The notes: a model not told the origin generated them from the sequence alone. Shown: positions 9,457 through 19,090, numbered from the stretch's first letter. The stretch is DNA of 64,000 nucleotides from Variovorax paradoxus (GCF_009498455.1 NZ_CP045644.1:992001-1056000); one strand, 5' to 3'. Program-made: numbers and translations.

Positions 9457-10923
9457 TCAGGCGTTGCGCAGCGCCACTGCGCGCGATGCCAGCCAAGCGG
9501 CGATGGCAGGTGCCAGCGCGAAAGTCGCGAATAACCAGATCGCTGCGGAGCGCGCACCGTCGACGCCGCCGGGCACCGTGAGCCCCGCCGCATTCGCCAC
9601 CAGACCCGCCACGGCCGCACCGACCGCCATGCCGTAGAGCTGCACGGTGGTGATCGACGCCGACGCCAATCCTTCTTCGCCGCGCGGTGCCAGCGCCATC
9701 ACGCGCGTCAGCAGATGCGGCCAGCCGATGCCCACGCCGAAGCCGACGGCCGCCAGCGCCACGGCCACGAGGGTGGTCTCGACGTTGGCGCCGAGCGCCC
9801 CCGGCGTCGGCAGCAGCCACGCGAGCGCCAGCAGGCCTGCTGTGCAGACCACCGGCCCGGCGCGCAGCATGCGATCGGCGCGCGCGCCATGGCGGCCCGA
9901 CGAGAGCAGCGAACCGATGCTCCAGCCGCCCGCCATCGCCGCCGTGAGGTAGCCCGCCATGAGCGGCGTGTGGCCGTGCAGCAGCTGCAAAAAGTAGGGC
10001 ACGAAGATCTCGGTGGTGGTGCCGATGAGCAGCAGCGCCACGCTCGCGTAGATGGCGCCCAGCGGCGTGCCGAGCGCATAGGCACCGGTCGGCAACAGGC
10101 GCACGGCACCGACGCGGCGGTCGATGCGCGTGGCGGCGAAGCCGATGGCCAGGCCCAGAGCCACGCCCACGGCCTGCCCCGCGAGGCCGGGCCAGAAGCC
10201 GCTGGCGGCAATCACCAGCACCGAGAGCGCCAGCAGCGCGATCTGCGGCGCCGGCACGCGCGGCATCTGCGCCGGCCGGTCATGCCGGACGCCGGCCGCG
10301 GGCCGCAGCTGCACCGTCACCAGCAGGGCCTGCGCCGCCGCCACCGGCAGCAGCGCCCAGAAGGCCCAGCGCCAATGGCCGGCCTGCGCGAACAGCCCGC
10401 CCACCGCCGGTCCGCACAGCGTGGCCACGCCCCACATGCCCGACACCAGCGCCACCGCGCGCGGCCACAGGCGAGGCTCGAACACGCGCTGGATCAGCCC
10501 GTAGCTCAGCGCCCCCAGCAGGCCGCCGCCCAGGCCCTGCACCGTGCGCCCCGTGAGCAGCCACGGCATGGCCGGTGCCAGCGCGCAGCCCACCGAGCCG
10601 GCAGTGAACACGGCCAGCGCCACGAGGCAGGCACCGCGCGGCCCGCACGCGGCCAGCAGTCGCACCGAGAGCGTGGCACCGAGGATCGAGCCGACCACGA
10701 ACAAGGTCGTGCTCCAGGCGTACCAGTCGAGCCCGCCGATCTCGCGCACCACCGAGGGCAGCACGGTCGTCACGATGTGGACGTTGACCGCGTGCAGCGC
10801 GACACCGCCGGTCAGCGCCAGCGCGCGCCAGCCGTTGCGCCCGCTGAACAGGTCGCGCCACGCGGCGGTGGGCGGCGGCGCGCCAACGGCGGCAGCGTCG
10901 AGGGAGGAAGAAGATGACGACAT
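9457..10923 (-). CDS. MFS transporter, DHA2 (EmrB/QacA) type
   Basis: 488 residues with about 14 predicted membrane segments. The region after helix 3 has the DHA2-like GRTVQGLGGGLLGALSYGLIQ, and the conserved loop motif A is replaced by LLAACGPRGACLV. It probably exports drugs or small metabolites by proton antiport. The stop lies one base from the convergent monooxygenase stop. An AT-rich stretch at 10970-11010 just upstream is a plausible promoter. The substrate cannot be read from the sequence. Confidence 0.85.
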   Translation of the reverse strand: MSSSSSSLDAAAVGAPPPTAAWRDLFSGRNGWRALALTGGVALHAVNVHIVTTVLPSVVREIGGLDWYAWSTTLFVVGSILGATLSVRLLAACGPRGACLVALAVFTAGSVGCALAPAMPWLLTGRTVQGLGGGLLGALSYGLIQRVFEPRLWPRAVALVSGMWGVATLCGPAVGGLFAQAGHWRWAFWALLPVAAAQALLVTVQLRPAAGVRHDRPAQMPRVPAPQIALLALSVLVIAASGFWPGLAGQAVGVALGLAIGFAATRIDRRVGAVRLLPTGAYALGTPLGAIYASVALLLIGTTTEIFVPYFLQLLHGHTPLMAGYLTAAMAGGWSIGSLLSSGRHGARADRMLRAGPVVCTAGLLALAWLLPTPGALGANVETTLVAVALAAVGFGVGIGWPHLLTRVMALAPRGEEGLASASITTVQLYGMAVGAAVAGLVANAAGLTVPGGVDGARSAAIWLFATFALAPAIAAWLASRAVALRNA

Positions 10924-11128
10924 GGGAACGAAGGAGAACGCAAAAGGAGCCTGGATACTAGGCGGCGCCCCTCAATTAAACAAGCTATTGCTTTGATAAA
11001 TAGAAACTTCGGCGTGCAGGCGTCGGGCGGGATGCGCGACACTTCGAAGCCGATGCACGCTGCTTCTTCTTCCTCTGCTTCTTCTTCGATGGATTCCTCT
11101 CCGCCACCGGCGCCCTGCCCCGTCCCCG

Positions 11129-11641
11129 ATGCGTCGCCCCACCCTGCAGTTTCTGCTCTCGCACCCCGCGCACTTCATTGCGCTGGGCTTCGGCTCGGGG
11201 TTGTCGCGCTTCGCGCCCGGCACCGTGGGCACGCTGTGGGCCTGGGCCGCCTTCGTGGTGATGCAGCTGTGGTTCACGCCCGCGACCATCGGCTGGATCA
11301 TCCTGGCCGGCCTGCCGATCGGCTGGTGGGCCTGCACGGTGGCCGCGCGGAACATGAACGTGTCCGACCCCGGCGCCATCGTGTGGGACGAAATCGTCGC
11401 CTTCTGGCTCGTGCTCTGGCTGGTGACGCCGGCCGGCCTGTGGGCGCAGGTCGCGGCCTTCGCGCTGTTCCGTTATTTCGATGCCGCCAAGCCCGGGCCC
11501 GTGGGCTGGGCCGACGCCGTCTTCAAGCCGCGCGACCCCGCGCGCGTGCAGTGGTGGCGCGCCGGCTTCGGCATTCTTCTGGACGACCTGGTGGCGGCCT
11601 TCTGCACGCTGCTGGTCATTGCGCTGTGGCGCGCATGGTGA
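11129..11641 (+). CDS. pgpA: Phosphatidylglycerophosphatase A
   Basis: 170 residues. The PgpA core is recognisable: HFIALGFGSGLSRFAPGTVGT near the N-terminus and IVWDEIVAFWLVL in the middle, plus several membrane helices. The enzyme dephosphorylates phosphatidylglycerophosphate to phosphatidylglycerol at the inner membrane. Its stop overlaps or abuts the pncC start (11635 or 11647), indicating translational coupling. In relatives it directly follows thiL; here the two are separated. Confidence 0.93.
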   Translation: MRRPTLQFLLSHPAHFIALGFGSGLSRFAPGTVGTLWAWAAFVVMQLWFTPATIGWIILAGLPIGWWACTVAARNMNVSDPGAIVWDEIVAFWLVLWLVTPAGLWAQVAAFALFRYFDAAKPGPVGWADAVFKPRDPARVQWWRAGFGILLDDLVAAFCTLLVIALWRAW

Positions 11642-11646
11642 AACTG

Positions 11647-12162
11647 ATGGAACCCTCCACTTCCTCTGCATTGGCCGAACAGGACACCCCCGCGCTCGTC
11701 GCGACGCTGGCCGAGCGGCTGCAGGCCCGGGGCTGGATGATGGCCACCGCCGAAAGCTGCACCGGCGGCCTGATCGCCGGCGCCTGCACCGACCTCGCGG
11801 GCTCCAGCGCGTGGTTCGAGCGCGGCTTCGTCACCTACTCGAACGCTGCCAAGACCGAGATGCTCGGCGTGGACGCCACGCTGATCGACGCCCACGGCGC
11901 CGTCAGCGAGCCCGTGGCACGCGCGATGGCCGAAGGCGCCATTGCCCGCGGCGCGCCGGCGCGCGCGGCCGTCGCCGTGACCGGCGTGGCCGGCCCCACA
12001 GGCGGCTCGCCCGACAAGCCGGTGGGCACCGTGTGGTTCGGCTGGTCGGTCGACGGGCAGGTGCGCACCGAGCGCCGCCGCTTCGACGGCGACCGCGCCA
12101 CGGTGCGCGCGGCCACGGTGCACTACGCGCTGCAGACGCTGATCCAGCTGCTGCCGCGCTGA
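11647..12162 (+). CDS. pncC: Nicotinamide-nucleotide amidohydrolase (CinA C-terminal type)
   Basis: 171 residues from the ATG at 11647; an in-frame ATG at 11635, overlapping the end of pgpA, is an alternative start. Family motifs are clear: ATAESCTGGLIAGACTDLAGSS, with the SCTGG nucleophile region, then RGFVTYSNAAKTEMLGV and AVTGVAGPTGGS. PncC deamidates nicotinamide mononucleotide to nicotinic acid mononucleotide in NAD salvage. This is the stand-alone C-terminal domain without the N-terminal CinA domain, as is usual in proteobacteria. Confidence 0.92.
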   Translation: MEPSTSSALAEQDTPALVATLAERLQARGWMMATAESCTGGLIAGACTDLAGSSAWFERGFVTYSNAAKTEMLGVDATLIDAHGAVSEPVARAMAEGAIARGAPARAAVAVTGVAGPTGGSPDKPVGTVWFGWSVDGQVRTERRRFDGDRATVRAATVHYALQTLIQLLPR

Positions 12163-12177
12163 CCACGCCCGGGCTGT

Positions 12178-13368
12178 TCAGGCCTGCATGAAATCGCCGA
12201 CCGGCCGGCGCGGCGCAGGCGGCACCGGCCCGGTCGGAAAGCCCAGGCGGCACATCATCTGCACGGTCGGGCTGCGCGCATGGCGCGACGGCACGGCGCC
12301 GATCAGCATGTCGTGCGCCGCCGCGTAGTGCGGCGCCATCTCCGGAAACTCCTCGAGCGGCTGGCTCATGGGCTGCATGCCCAGGCCCAGGTCGGTGGCG
12401 CGCAGCTGCTGGCGCACGTAGGCGCGGCCCGCGGCGATCTGCTCGCTGCGGCTGTTGCCACCGGTGCTGATCCAGACGAAGCCCATCGCCGTGTGGGCCT
12501 GGTCCTCGAACATCCGCAGCGTCTGCCGGAACGACAGGCTGTCTTCGGCGGCCGGCACCTCGCGGTCGAAGCGCCCCAGCGCAACGGCCAGGCGCAGCGC
12601 CGGGTCGTTGAGCGACACGCCGTCGCGGTGCGCCAGGATTTCCTGCGGCCCGATGCGCAGCATGCGCAGGTTCTCGCGTGCGGTGTGGGGCGTGGCCAGC
12701 TCCACGTGCGCCGCGGCCGCACAGAGCTTGCGCAGCGGCAGCACGCGGGCCATGTCGACCGTGCCGGCAGACTGCACACCCGCGCCGGCACTCGAGGCCA
12801 CGGCCGCGGTGAGCCCCTGCAACATGTCGGCCGACACCGTGCGCCCGGTGTCGAAGCGCTGCTTGGGCGTGCGCCGCCGCAGCACCTGCGCGAACAGCGG
12901 ATCGGGCGTGCCGCCGCGCGACAGCGTGAGGCGCGCCACCGGCAGGTCGGGCCACTGCGGCGGTTCGCCCGCCGGTTCGCCCTGCGGCCACAGCTGCACG
13001 CGTGCCTGCACGCCCTGCTGGGCCAGTGCCATCACCAGCAGCTCGATGAACGCGCCGTGGCCGATCATGAGCTGGCGCCCGAACGGATCGGTGGCGGGCT
13101 GCACGCGCGCGCGGTCGGTGTACAGCACGATGGCCCCGGGCTCGCGCAGGTCGACCCGCCAGGGCTGGCCGTTGTAGGCCGTGGGCGCGGTGACGGCATA
13201 GGCGATGGCGCGCTTGCGCACATCGGGCTCGTCGCCCGGGCCGTTCCAGATCTCGAAGGCGGCGGCCGGCACGTCGGCATGAAGCCACCAGGTCGCCAGG
13301 GCCGTCGCGCCCGCCGCCACCGCGAGGCCGCCTCCCAGCAGGCGCACGAAATTTCTGCGTTCTCTCAT
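12178..13368 (-). CDS. Acg-like nitroreductase-fold protein with Tat-like signal
   Basis: 396 residues from the ATG at 13368 (MRERRNFVRLLGGGLAV), which begins a twin-arginine-like signal with a hydrophobic stretch at residues ~9-26. The body has the Acg/nitroreductase pattern: TAPTAYNGQPWRVDL, then LYTDRARVQPATDPFGRQLM and IGHGAFIELL. Acg proteins are divergent FMN-fold members, and some sequester flavin rather than catalyse. A signal peptide on such a protein is unusual and would place it in the periplasm or at the membrane. A lux-box-like palindrome lies 87-110 bp upstream of the start, after the autoinducer-type LuxR gene on the same strand. Confidence 0.82.
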   Translation of the reverse strand: MRERRNFVRLLGGGLAVAAGATALATWWLHADVPAAAFEIWNGPGDEPDVRKRAIAYAVTAPTAYNGQPWRVDLREPGAIVLYTDRARVQPATDPFGRQLMIGHGAFIELLVMALAQQGVQARVQLWPQGEPAGEPPQWPDLPVARLTLSRGGTPDPLFAQVLRRRTPKQRFDTGRTVSADMLQGLTAAVASSAGAGVQSAGTVDMARVLPLRKLCAAAAHVELATPHTARENLRMLRIGPQEILAHRDGVSLNDPALRLAVALGRFDREVPAAEDSLSFRQTLRMFEDQAHTAMGFVWISTGGNSRSEQIAAGRAYVRQQLRATDLGLGMQPMSQPLEEFPEMAPHYAAAHDMLIGAVPSRHARSPTVQMMCRLGFPTGPVPPAPRRPVGDFMQA

Positions 13369-13454
13369 GGGCTCGGTTGGTTGAAGCATCGGGCGCGTGA
13401 CACACGGCCTGCCCGCGGCCCGATTGCAGCACCGCCTTGCGCGGCGCTCCAGGG

Positions 13455-13478
13455 ACCCCTGTCGTTTCCGACAGGGGT
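13455..13478. promoter_or_regulatory. Lux-box-like perfect palindrome
   Basis: ACCCCTGTCG at 13455-13464 is followed by a TTTC spacer and its exact reverse complement CGACAGGGGT at 13469-13478. The core is CTG-N10-CAG, the hallmark of LuxR-family binding sites. It lies 9 bp beyond the LuxR-type gene stop and about 87 bp upstream of the nitroreductase start. No T-tract follows on either strand, so a terminator is less likely than an operator. Confidence 0.6.
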
Positions 13479-13486
13479 GGGGCGGC

Positions 13487-14251
13487 TCAGGGTGTGAGCA
13501 GGCCCAGCGCCAGGGCGCGTGCACAGGTGGCGGTGCGGCCTTGCGTGTCGAGCTTGCGGGCGGCGCTCACGAGGTGGAAGTACACGGTGCGCTCGCTGAT
13601 GTGCAGGATCTCGGAAATTTCCCAGGTCGACTTGCCGACGGCCACCCAGTGCAGCACCTCGCGCTGGCGCGCGCTCAGCACCGGCACCTTTGCGTCGCCC
13701 TGCAGCCGGCGCACCGTTGAGTGCAGGCAGGAGGCGAAGTAGTTCATCGGCGCCAGCGTGGCCCGCAGTTCGCGCAGGTCGGCGGTCGCGTCGGTGGTGA
13801 GGGTCATGAAGGCCCAGTCGATGCCGGGCGTCCACAGCGGCACGGTCAGCCCCGCCTTCAGCCCGTGCTCGCCGGCGCTGCGCAGCAGGCCGCGGGCGCG
13901 CTGCCCGATGTCGGCACGCGTGTGGCTCACCTGCCCGAGCCAGCTCCATGCGGTGGCCGGCATGCCGGCACGCACATGCTGCACGCGGGCGTCGGCCTGC
14001 TCGCCGGCGTTGCTGCGCAGCGACTCGTAGCGGCTGCGGGCCCAATCGGCGGGCAGGTGGTGGAAGAACAGCAGCGCGTCCTGCGCGGGCGCGTCGGCAC
14101 GGGGCGCGGGCACCGGACGCTTGAGCACGTAGGCGCCGTGGTTGAAGCCCATCGCCCGCATCGCGCGGCGGTTGACCTGCGCGACCTCCTCGAGCGTGCG
14201 GGCGGCCATGACGGCCTCGACGAACTGCCAGTCGTTGATCACCTCGGCCAT
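13487..14251 (-). CDS. LuxR-family regulator with autoinducer-binding-type domain
   Basis: 254 residues from the ATG at 14251 (MAEVINDWQFVEAV). The N-terminal ~165 residues resemble the acyl-homoserine-lactone-binding fold, with the expected late stretch TVPLWTPGIDWAFMTL. The C-terminal helix-turn-helix is LSARQREVLHWVAVGKSTWEI then ISERTVYFHLVSAARKL. No luxI-type synthase is in the window, so it is a candidate LuxR solo. The first gene downstream on the same strand encodes the Acg-like nitroreductase, with a CTG-N10-CAG palindrome in the gap. The actual ligand may not be an acyl-homoserine lactone. Confidence 0.85.
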   Translation of the reverse strand: MAEVINDWQFVEAVMAARTLEEVAQVNRRAMRAMGFNHGAYVLKRPVPAPRADAPAQDALLFFHHLPADWARSRYESLRSNAGEQADARVQHVRAGMPATAWSWLGQVSHTRADIGQRARGLLRSAGEHGLKAGLTVPLWTPGIDWAFMTLTTDATADLRELRATLAPMNYFASCLHSTVRRLQGDAKVPVLSARQREVLHWVAVGKSTWEISEILHISERTVYFHLVSAARKLDTQGRTATCARALALGLLTP

Positions 14252-14442
14252 GGATGCGTCCCCTTGCGTTGTGTGTGGCGGGTGCAGCGGCTGTGGTTCT
14301 ATTTCTGGGGCCCGCCAGGGTGCCGGCCCTGCGAGGACCAGCATCGGGGCCGCATGTTAATGCGGGACACGCCGAATCACCCCTGTGCTTCCTTGCCCGC
14401 CGCATCCGGGCGATGATCTGGCACCACCCACCCCGAGGCCTC

Positions 14443-14940
14443 ATGACCGCAGCCACCCACGCCCCGACCATCGAGCGCTTCTACAGCGCGTTCTCGCAAC
14501 TCGACGCCGCCACCATGGCCGCCTGCTACGCGCCCGACGCGGTGTTCGACGACGAGGCCTTTTCGCTGCGCGGCCAGCGCGAGATCGGCGGCATGTGGCG
14601 CATGCTCTGCGACGCCACCAAGGCCAAGGGCGCCGACGTGTGGCGCCTGAGCTGGCGCGACGTGCAGGCCGACGGCCGCACGGGCAGCGCGCACTGGGAT
14701 GCCCACTACCGCTTCAGCGCCACCGGCCGGCTGGTCGACAACAGCATCGACGCGCGCTTCACCTTCACGCCCGACGGCCTGATCGCCACGCACCGCGACC
14801 GCTTTGCGTTCTGGACCTGGTCGCGCCAGGCGCTGGGCACGCCGGGCCTGCTGCTGGGCTGGACGCCGATGCTGCGCAACAAGGTGCGCGCCACCGCCGC
14901 CGCCAACCTCGCTACTTTTCTTGCACGCCAACCCTCATGA
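14443..14940 (+). CDS. NTF2/SnoaL-like protein
   Basis: 165 residues from the ATG at 14443 (MTAATHAPTIERFYSAF). The sequence IERFYSAFSQLDAATMAACYAPDAVFDD is the standard start of an NTF2-like cone fold. Later residues HWDAHYRFSATGRLVDNSI and HRDRFAFWTWSRQALG match small SnoaL-like proteins. Such proteins bind or isomerise small molecules; no function can be assigned. The last bases overlap the next gene as ATGA, so the two are probably translated together. Confidence 0.82.
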   Translation: MTAATHAPTIERFYSAFSQLDAATMAACYAPDAVFDDEAFSLRGQREIGGMWRMLCDATKAKGADVWRLSWRDVQADGRTGSAHWDAHYRFSATGRLVDNSIDARFTFTPDGLIATHRDRFAFWTWSRQALGTPGLLLGWTPMLRNKVRATAAANLATFLARQPS

Positions 14941-15257
14941 CCACTTCTTCGACCGCACTCACCTTCACGAACAACGAAGCGCAGCACCGCTACGAGGCTG
15001 CGCTCGACGGCAAGCTCGCGGCCTACGCCGAGTACAACCTGCTGACCGACGCGATCCTGTTCACGCACACCGAGGTGCTGCCCGAGCATGAAGGCAAGGG
15101 CGTGGGCTCGGGCATTGCGAGGCACGTGCTCAACGAGGCGCGCGCCAACGGGCGGCATGTGATTCCGGTGTGCCAGTTCATCGCGGGCTACATCCGCAAG
15201 CACCGCGAGTACGCCGACCTGGTCCGGCCGGACATCCAGCGCGCCTTCAAGATCTGA
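14937..15257 (+). CDS. Small GNAT-type N-acetyltransferase
   Basis: 106 residues, starting at the ATG that overlaps the preceding stop by 4 bp. It matches the short YjdJ/GNAT_like group: HTEVLPEHEGKGVGSGIARHV contains the acetyl-CoA pyrophosphate loop, and VIPVCQFIAGYIRKHREY is the typical C-terminal end. It probably acetylates a small amine or protein in the cytosol. The stop overlaps the convergent MFS stop by 11 bp. Pairing with an NTF2-like protein gives no clear substrate. Confidence 0.85.
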   Translation: MTTSSTALTFTNNEAQHRYEAALDGKLAAYAEYNLLTDAILFTHTEVLPEHEGKGVGSGIARHVLNEARANGRHVIPVCQFIAGYIRKHREYADLVRPDIQRAFKI

Positions 15258-16500
15258 CGGAAGCCGCCTTCGGCGCGGGCAGCCACGCAAAGGCTGCGAT
15301 GCCGACGACCAGCAACACGGCAATGACCGCCAGCACGGCGGTCAGCGGATCGCCGCCCTGCGCCGCGGCCACCGAGGCCGCCACGCCGGTGCCCCACTGC
15401 ATGAACGCGACGCCCAGGAACATCGCCATGGTGAAGACGGCCATCGCGCGGCCCGTGAGTGCGGCCGGGTAGGCCACGCGCACGTCGGCGTACTGCCAGA
15501 CGATGAAGCCCGAGAGCACGCCGATGAGCACCATGCCCGCGATGTCGAGCCACGCGGAATGCAGCACGGCGATGAGCGCGAACAGCCCCGCGTAGATCAG
15601 GCCGCAGGCCACGATCCAGCGGCGGCGCGCAACACCGTCGCGGTCGAAGCGGCCGAACAGCGGCGCGCCGAACAGCGAGATCACCGACACCACGAGCGCC
15701 ACGTTGCCGCTTTGCACCAGCGAGTAGCCGTGGCGTTCCATCATCAGCGGACCGAGCCACAGCCCGCGCAGCGAGATGAAGGCCGCATACGTCACCGCGC
15801 CCAGCACCATGATGCCGAGCGTGTGCGGCATCGCGAACAGCGCGCCGAACTGGCGCACGGCTTCGGGAATCGACTCCTTCTGCTGCGGCACGGCCGATGC
15901 GGGCTCGTGCACCCAGCGCCAGATCGCGAGCCAGGCCAATGCAGACGCCAAGGCAAGCACCAGGAAGCCCGCGCGCCACGAGTACGCCTGCACCAGCCAC
16001 GCGAGCGGCGTGCCGGTGGCCAGCATGCCCAGGCCGCCGATGGCCAGCACCATGCCTGACACGGTCGCAAAACGCGCTGCAGGAAAGTGCCGCGCGATGA
16101 ACACGGTGCACACCAGGAAGGCCGGTGCGCAGCCGATGCCGATCAGCGCCTGCCCGGCCACGAGCACGAGGTAGCTCGACGACATCGCCGACAGCAACGC
16201 GCCCGCGATCGCGACGGGAAAGGCCACGAGCACCGTGCGGCGCACGCCGTGCAGATCGATGCCGATGCCCATGAAGAGCTGCATCGCGCCGAACGCAAAG
16301 TGAAAAGCCCCCGAGAAAATGCCGAGGGCTTGGGCGGAGAGATGAAAGTCCGATTGCAGCGGGCTGGCCATGATGGCGCCGACGGTGCGGAACGCCTGGC
16401 TGAGCGCGACTCCTGCGCAGAGCGCGAGGACCATGACCCATGCCGCCTGCGGCGTCAGGGGTTGCGCGGCAGGCCGCTGCGCCGGCGCGACGGCACTCAT
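15247..16500 (-). CDS. MFS transporter (paralogue of the one at 45136)
   Basis: 417 residues from the ATG at 16500 (MSAVAPAQRPAAQ). About 12 membrane segments are evident, with ALSQAFRTVGAIMASPL in helix 1 and GIDLHGVRRTVLVAF as the cytoplasmic loop. It is clearly paralogous to the transporter at 45136-46410, sharing ALSQAFRTVGA, GQALIG.GCAPAFL and CTVFIARHF at equivalent positions. The substrate is unknown. It is convergent with the acetyltransferase gene and lies directly downstream of the SEC-C protein gene's stop on the same strand. Confidence 0.85.
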   Translation of the reverse strand: MSAVAPAQRPAAQPLTPQAAWVMVLALCAGVALSQAFRTVGAIMASPLQSDFHLSAQALGIFSGAFHFAFGAMQLFMGIGIDLHGVRRTVLVAFPVAIAGALLSAMSSSYLVLVAGQALIGIGCAPAFLVCTVFIARHFPAARFATVSGMVLAIGGLGMLATGTPLAWLVQAYSWRAGFLVLALASALAWLAIWRWVHEPASAVPQQKESIPEAVRQFGALFAMPHTLGIMVLGAVTYAAFISLRGLWLGPLMMERHGYSLVQSGNVALVVSVISLFGAPLFGRFDRDGVARRRWIVACGLIYAGLFALIAVLHSAWLDIAGMVLIGVLSGFIVWQYADVRVAYPAALTGRAMAVFTMAMFLGVAFMQWGTGVAASVAAAQGGDPLTAVLAVIAVLLVVGIAAFAWLPAPKAASVRS

Positions 16501-16528
16501 GCCGTGACTACCGCGGACAAAGGCGAGC

Positions 16529-17320
16529 TCATGCGCCGTGGCACTTCTTGTACTTTTTTCCACTGCCGCAAGGGCACGGGTCGTTGCGGCCGGGTTCGGC
16601 TTCCTTGCGGATCGTCTCGACCTTCGGGCCCAGGCTCTTCCAGAGCTGGCGCAGGTCGTACACCGCCCAGATCGCGGCACCGAAGTCGTCCAGGCGCTGC
16701 TGGCTCACGCTCGGCGGGCCGTTCTCGTCGTACATCGACAGCGTGGGCTTGGCGGTGTCGTCCTCGGTCAGCGCGACGAGGTTGTCGAGCGCGTCGTCGA
16801 GCATCTGCGCGGCTTCCTTGTCGCGCGGGGCGGCCCAGTCTTCGGGCCAGTTTTCGACCGCGTACATGAAGCCGAGCGCCCAGACCTGGGCGAACGAGGG
16901 AATCTCTTCGCCGGCCATTTCCGCGCGTTCTTCCTCGGGCAGCGAAGCGATGGCGCCGCGCGTGTCGAGCACTTCGGGCTGCCAGCTGCGCTCGTCTTCG
17001 AGCGATTCGACCGGGGCGTCGAGGCCTTCCTCGATCTCGCGCCAGCGGCGCTTCCAGTTCCAGACGAACTCCATGTGCTGGGCCGGCACGAAGTTGTCGC
17101 CCAGCAGCACGGGCCAGTATTCGGTGGGGTCGATGGGGCGGCGGGTGCAGATCAGCGCGGCCATGAAGCCTTCGCAGAACTCCCACTGGGGAATTTCCTC
17201 GTCGTGCTCGCGCATGGCGTCGAGCGCGGTGTCGAGGGCGTCGAAATCGTCGGGGCCCAGGGCTTGGGGCCGTGGCCGGGGCGGTTTCAGGGGTATCGGG
17301 GTCTCTGGGGTGGTCGTCAT
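16529..17320 (-). CDS. UPF0149/YecA-type protein with SEC-C zinc motif
   Basis: 263 residues from the ATG at 17320 ([11 protein letters not shown]). The main body is an acidic helical UPF0149 domain ([31 protein letters not shown]). The C-terminus is a SEC-C motif, [19 protein letters not shown], which binds zinc through C-x-C-x8-C-H. The same motif occurs at the end of SecA and in several ribosome- or chaperone-linked proteins. The cellular role is not known. It is divergent from the glutamate-synthase-domain gene across only 63 bp. Confidence 0.88.
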   Translation of the reverse strand: MTTTPETPIPLKPPRPRPQALGPDDFDALDTALDAMREHDEEIPQWEFCEGFMAALICTRRPIDPTEYWPVLLGDNFVPAQHMEFVWNWKRRWREIEEGLDAPVESLEDERSWQPEVLDTRGAIASLPEEERAEMAGEEIPSFAQVWALGFMYAVENWPEDWAAPRDKEAAQMLDDALDNLVALTEDDTAKPTLSMYDENGPPSVSQQRLDDFGAAIWAVYDLRQLWKSLGPKVETIRKEAEPGRNDPCPCGSGKKYKKCHGA

Positions 17321-17383
17321 GGCAGCAGTCACGGCAGGTTGGAAGCAGCCCTCTATGATGCAGCAGGCTCCTGCCGACATCCG

Positions 17384-19090
17384 ATGACCATGCCCACGAT
17401 TATTCCGTTTCCCGCACGCTACAGCGCGTTCGCCCTGTGTGTGCTCGGTCTGGTCGCCTGCCTGGCGATGGTTCTGGCCTCGCCGCACCTGTGGCTGGCC
17501 TGGGCCGGGGTGGCCGTTTTTGCGGTGCTCACGGGCACCGGCGTGCACGACCTGCGCCAGCCGCGACACGCCATTTTGCGCAACTACCCGGTCATCGGGC
17601 ACCTGCGCTTTCTGCTCGAATTCATCCGCCCCGAGATCCGCCAGTACTTCATCGAGAGCGATGCCGAGGCCGCGCCGTTCTCGCGCGCCCAGCGCTCGCT
17701 GGTGTACCAGCGCGCCAAGGGCGAGCCCGACAACCGGCCCTTCGGCACCCAGTTGAACGTGTCGGCCGCGGGCTACGAGTGGATCAACCACTCGATGCAG
17801 CCCACCAAGCTGGCGAACCACGATTTCCGCATCGTGATCGGCGGCACGCCGCAGTCGGCCGACACAGACCTGGCGCAGGTCTGTACCCAGCCTTACAGCG
17901 CGAGCGTGTTCAACATCTCGGCGATGAGCTTCGGCGCGCTGTCGGCCAACGCGATCCTCGCGCTCAACCAGGGCGCGAAGATGGGCGGCTTCGCGCACGA
18001 CACCGGCGAGGGCTCGATCTCGCAGCACCACCGCGTGCATGGCGGTGACCTGATCTGGGAAATCGGCTCGGGCTACTTCGGCTGCCGCAACGACGACGGC
18101 AGCTTCAACGCCGAGCGCTTCGCCGCCAACGCGCGCGACCCGCAGGTGAAGATGATCGAGATCAAGCTCAGCCAGGGCGCCAAGCCGGGCCACGGCGGCG
18201 TGCTGCCTGCGCCCAAGGTCACGCCCGAGATTGCGGCGGCGCGCGGCGTGCCGGTGGGCGTGGACTGCATCTCGCCCGCGTCGCACAGCGCGTTCTCCAC
18301 GCCGACGGAGATGATGCATTTCATCGCGAAGCTGCGCGAGCTGTCGGGCGGCAAGCCGACCGGCTTCAAGTTCTGCCTCGGCCACCCGTGGGAATGGTTC
18401 GGCATCGTCAAGGCGATGCAGGCGACGGGCATCACGCCCGATTTCATCGTGGTCGACGGTGCCGAAGGCGGCACGGGCGCGGCGCCGGTCGAGTTCAGCG
18501 ACCACGTGGGCGCGCCCTTGCAGGAAGGCCTGCTGCTGGTACACAACACGCTCATCGGCGTGAACCTGCGCCACCGCATCAAGATCGGCTGCGCGGCCAA
18601 GGTGATCACCGCCTTCGACGTGGCCCGCATGATGGCGCTGGGCGCCGACTGGTGCAACGCGGCGCGCGGTTTCATGATGGCGCTGGGCTGCATCCAGGCG
18701 CAGAGCTGCCACACCGGCCACTGCCCCACCGGCGTGACCACGCAGGACCCGGTGCGCCAGCAGGCGCTGGTGGTGCCGACCAAGGCCGACCGCGTGCGCA
18801 ACTTCCACCGCAGCACGCTGCATGCGCTGCAGGAGCTGGTGCAGGCTGCCGGCCTGGACCATCCGCAGCAGATCACCGCGCACCACATCGTGCGCCGCAT
18901 CTCCGACACCGAGGTGCGCCTGTTGAGCAACCTGGTGATGCAGGTGCAGCCCGGCGCGCTGCTCGGGCCGCTCGACAACCAGCACACCGTGTTCCGCACC
19001 TACTGGCCGCTGGCCAGTGCACAGAGTTTCCAGCCCCTGACGCAGGGCCCGCACGGGCTGCTGGCGCCGGGCTTCGCCATGGCCGCATGA
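17384..19090 (+). CDS. Membrane-anchored FMN-binding glutamate synthase-family protein
   Basis: 568 residues from the ATG at 17384; a second in-frame ATG lies two codons on. Two hydrophobic segments (residues ~15-60) precede a GltS-like FMN/Fe-S domain: [51 protein letters not shown] and [13 protein letters not shown]. The Cys cluster around [16 protein letters not shown] matches the 3Fe-4S region of glutamate synthase. The glutaminase domain is absent, so it cannot be a normal GOGAT large subunit. The family is widespread, but I know of no established physiological reaction. Its stop overlaps the next start by 4 bp. Confidence 0.9.
   Translation: MTMPTIIPFPARYSAFALCVLGLVACLAMVLASPHLWLAWAGVAVFAVLTGTGVHDLRQPRHAILRNYPVIGHLRFLLEFIRPEIRQYFIESDAEAAPFSRAQRSLVYQRAKGEPDNRPFGTQLNVSAAGYEWINHSMQPTKLANHDFRIVIGGTPQSADTDLAQVCTQPYSASVFNISAMSFGALSANAILALNQGAKMGGFAHDTGEGSISQHHRVHGGDLIWEIGSGYFGCRNDDGSFNAERFAANARDPQVKMIEIKLSQGAKPGHGGVLPAPKVTPEIAAARGVPVGVDCISPASHSAFSTPTEMMHFIAKLRELSGGKPTGFKFCLGHPWEWFGIVKAMQATGITPDFIVVDGAEGGTGAAPVEFSDHVGAPLQEGLLLVHNTLIGVNLRHRIKIGCAAKVITAFDVARMMALGADWCNAARGFMMALGCIQAQSCHTGHCPTGVTTQDPVRQQALVVPTKADRVRNFHRSTLHALQELVQAAGLDHPQQITAHHIVRRISDTEVRLLSNLVMQVQPGALLGPLDNQHTVFRTYWPLASAQSFQPLTQGPHGLLAPGFAMAA

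Noticed and set aside
13455..13478. The same palindrome read as an intrinsic terminator of the LuxR-type gene
   Set aside because: The stem is strong but no T-tract follows on the minus strand, and the CTG-N10-CAG spacing fits an operator better. Partial termination cannot be excluded.
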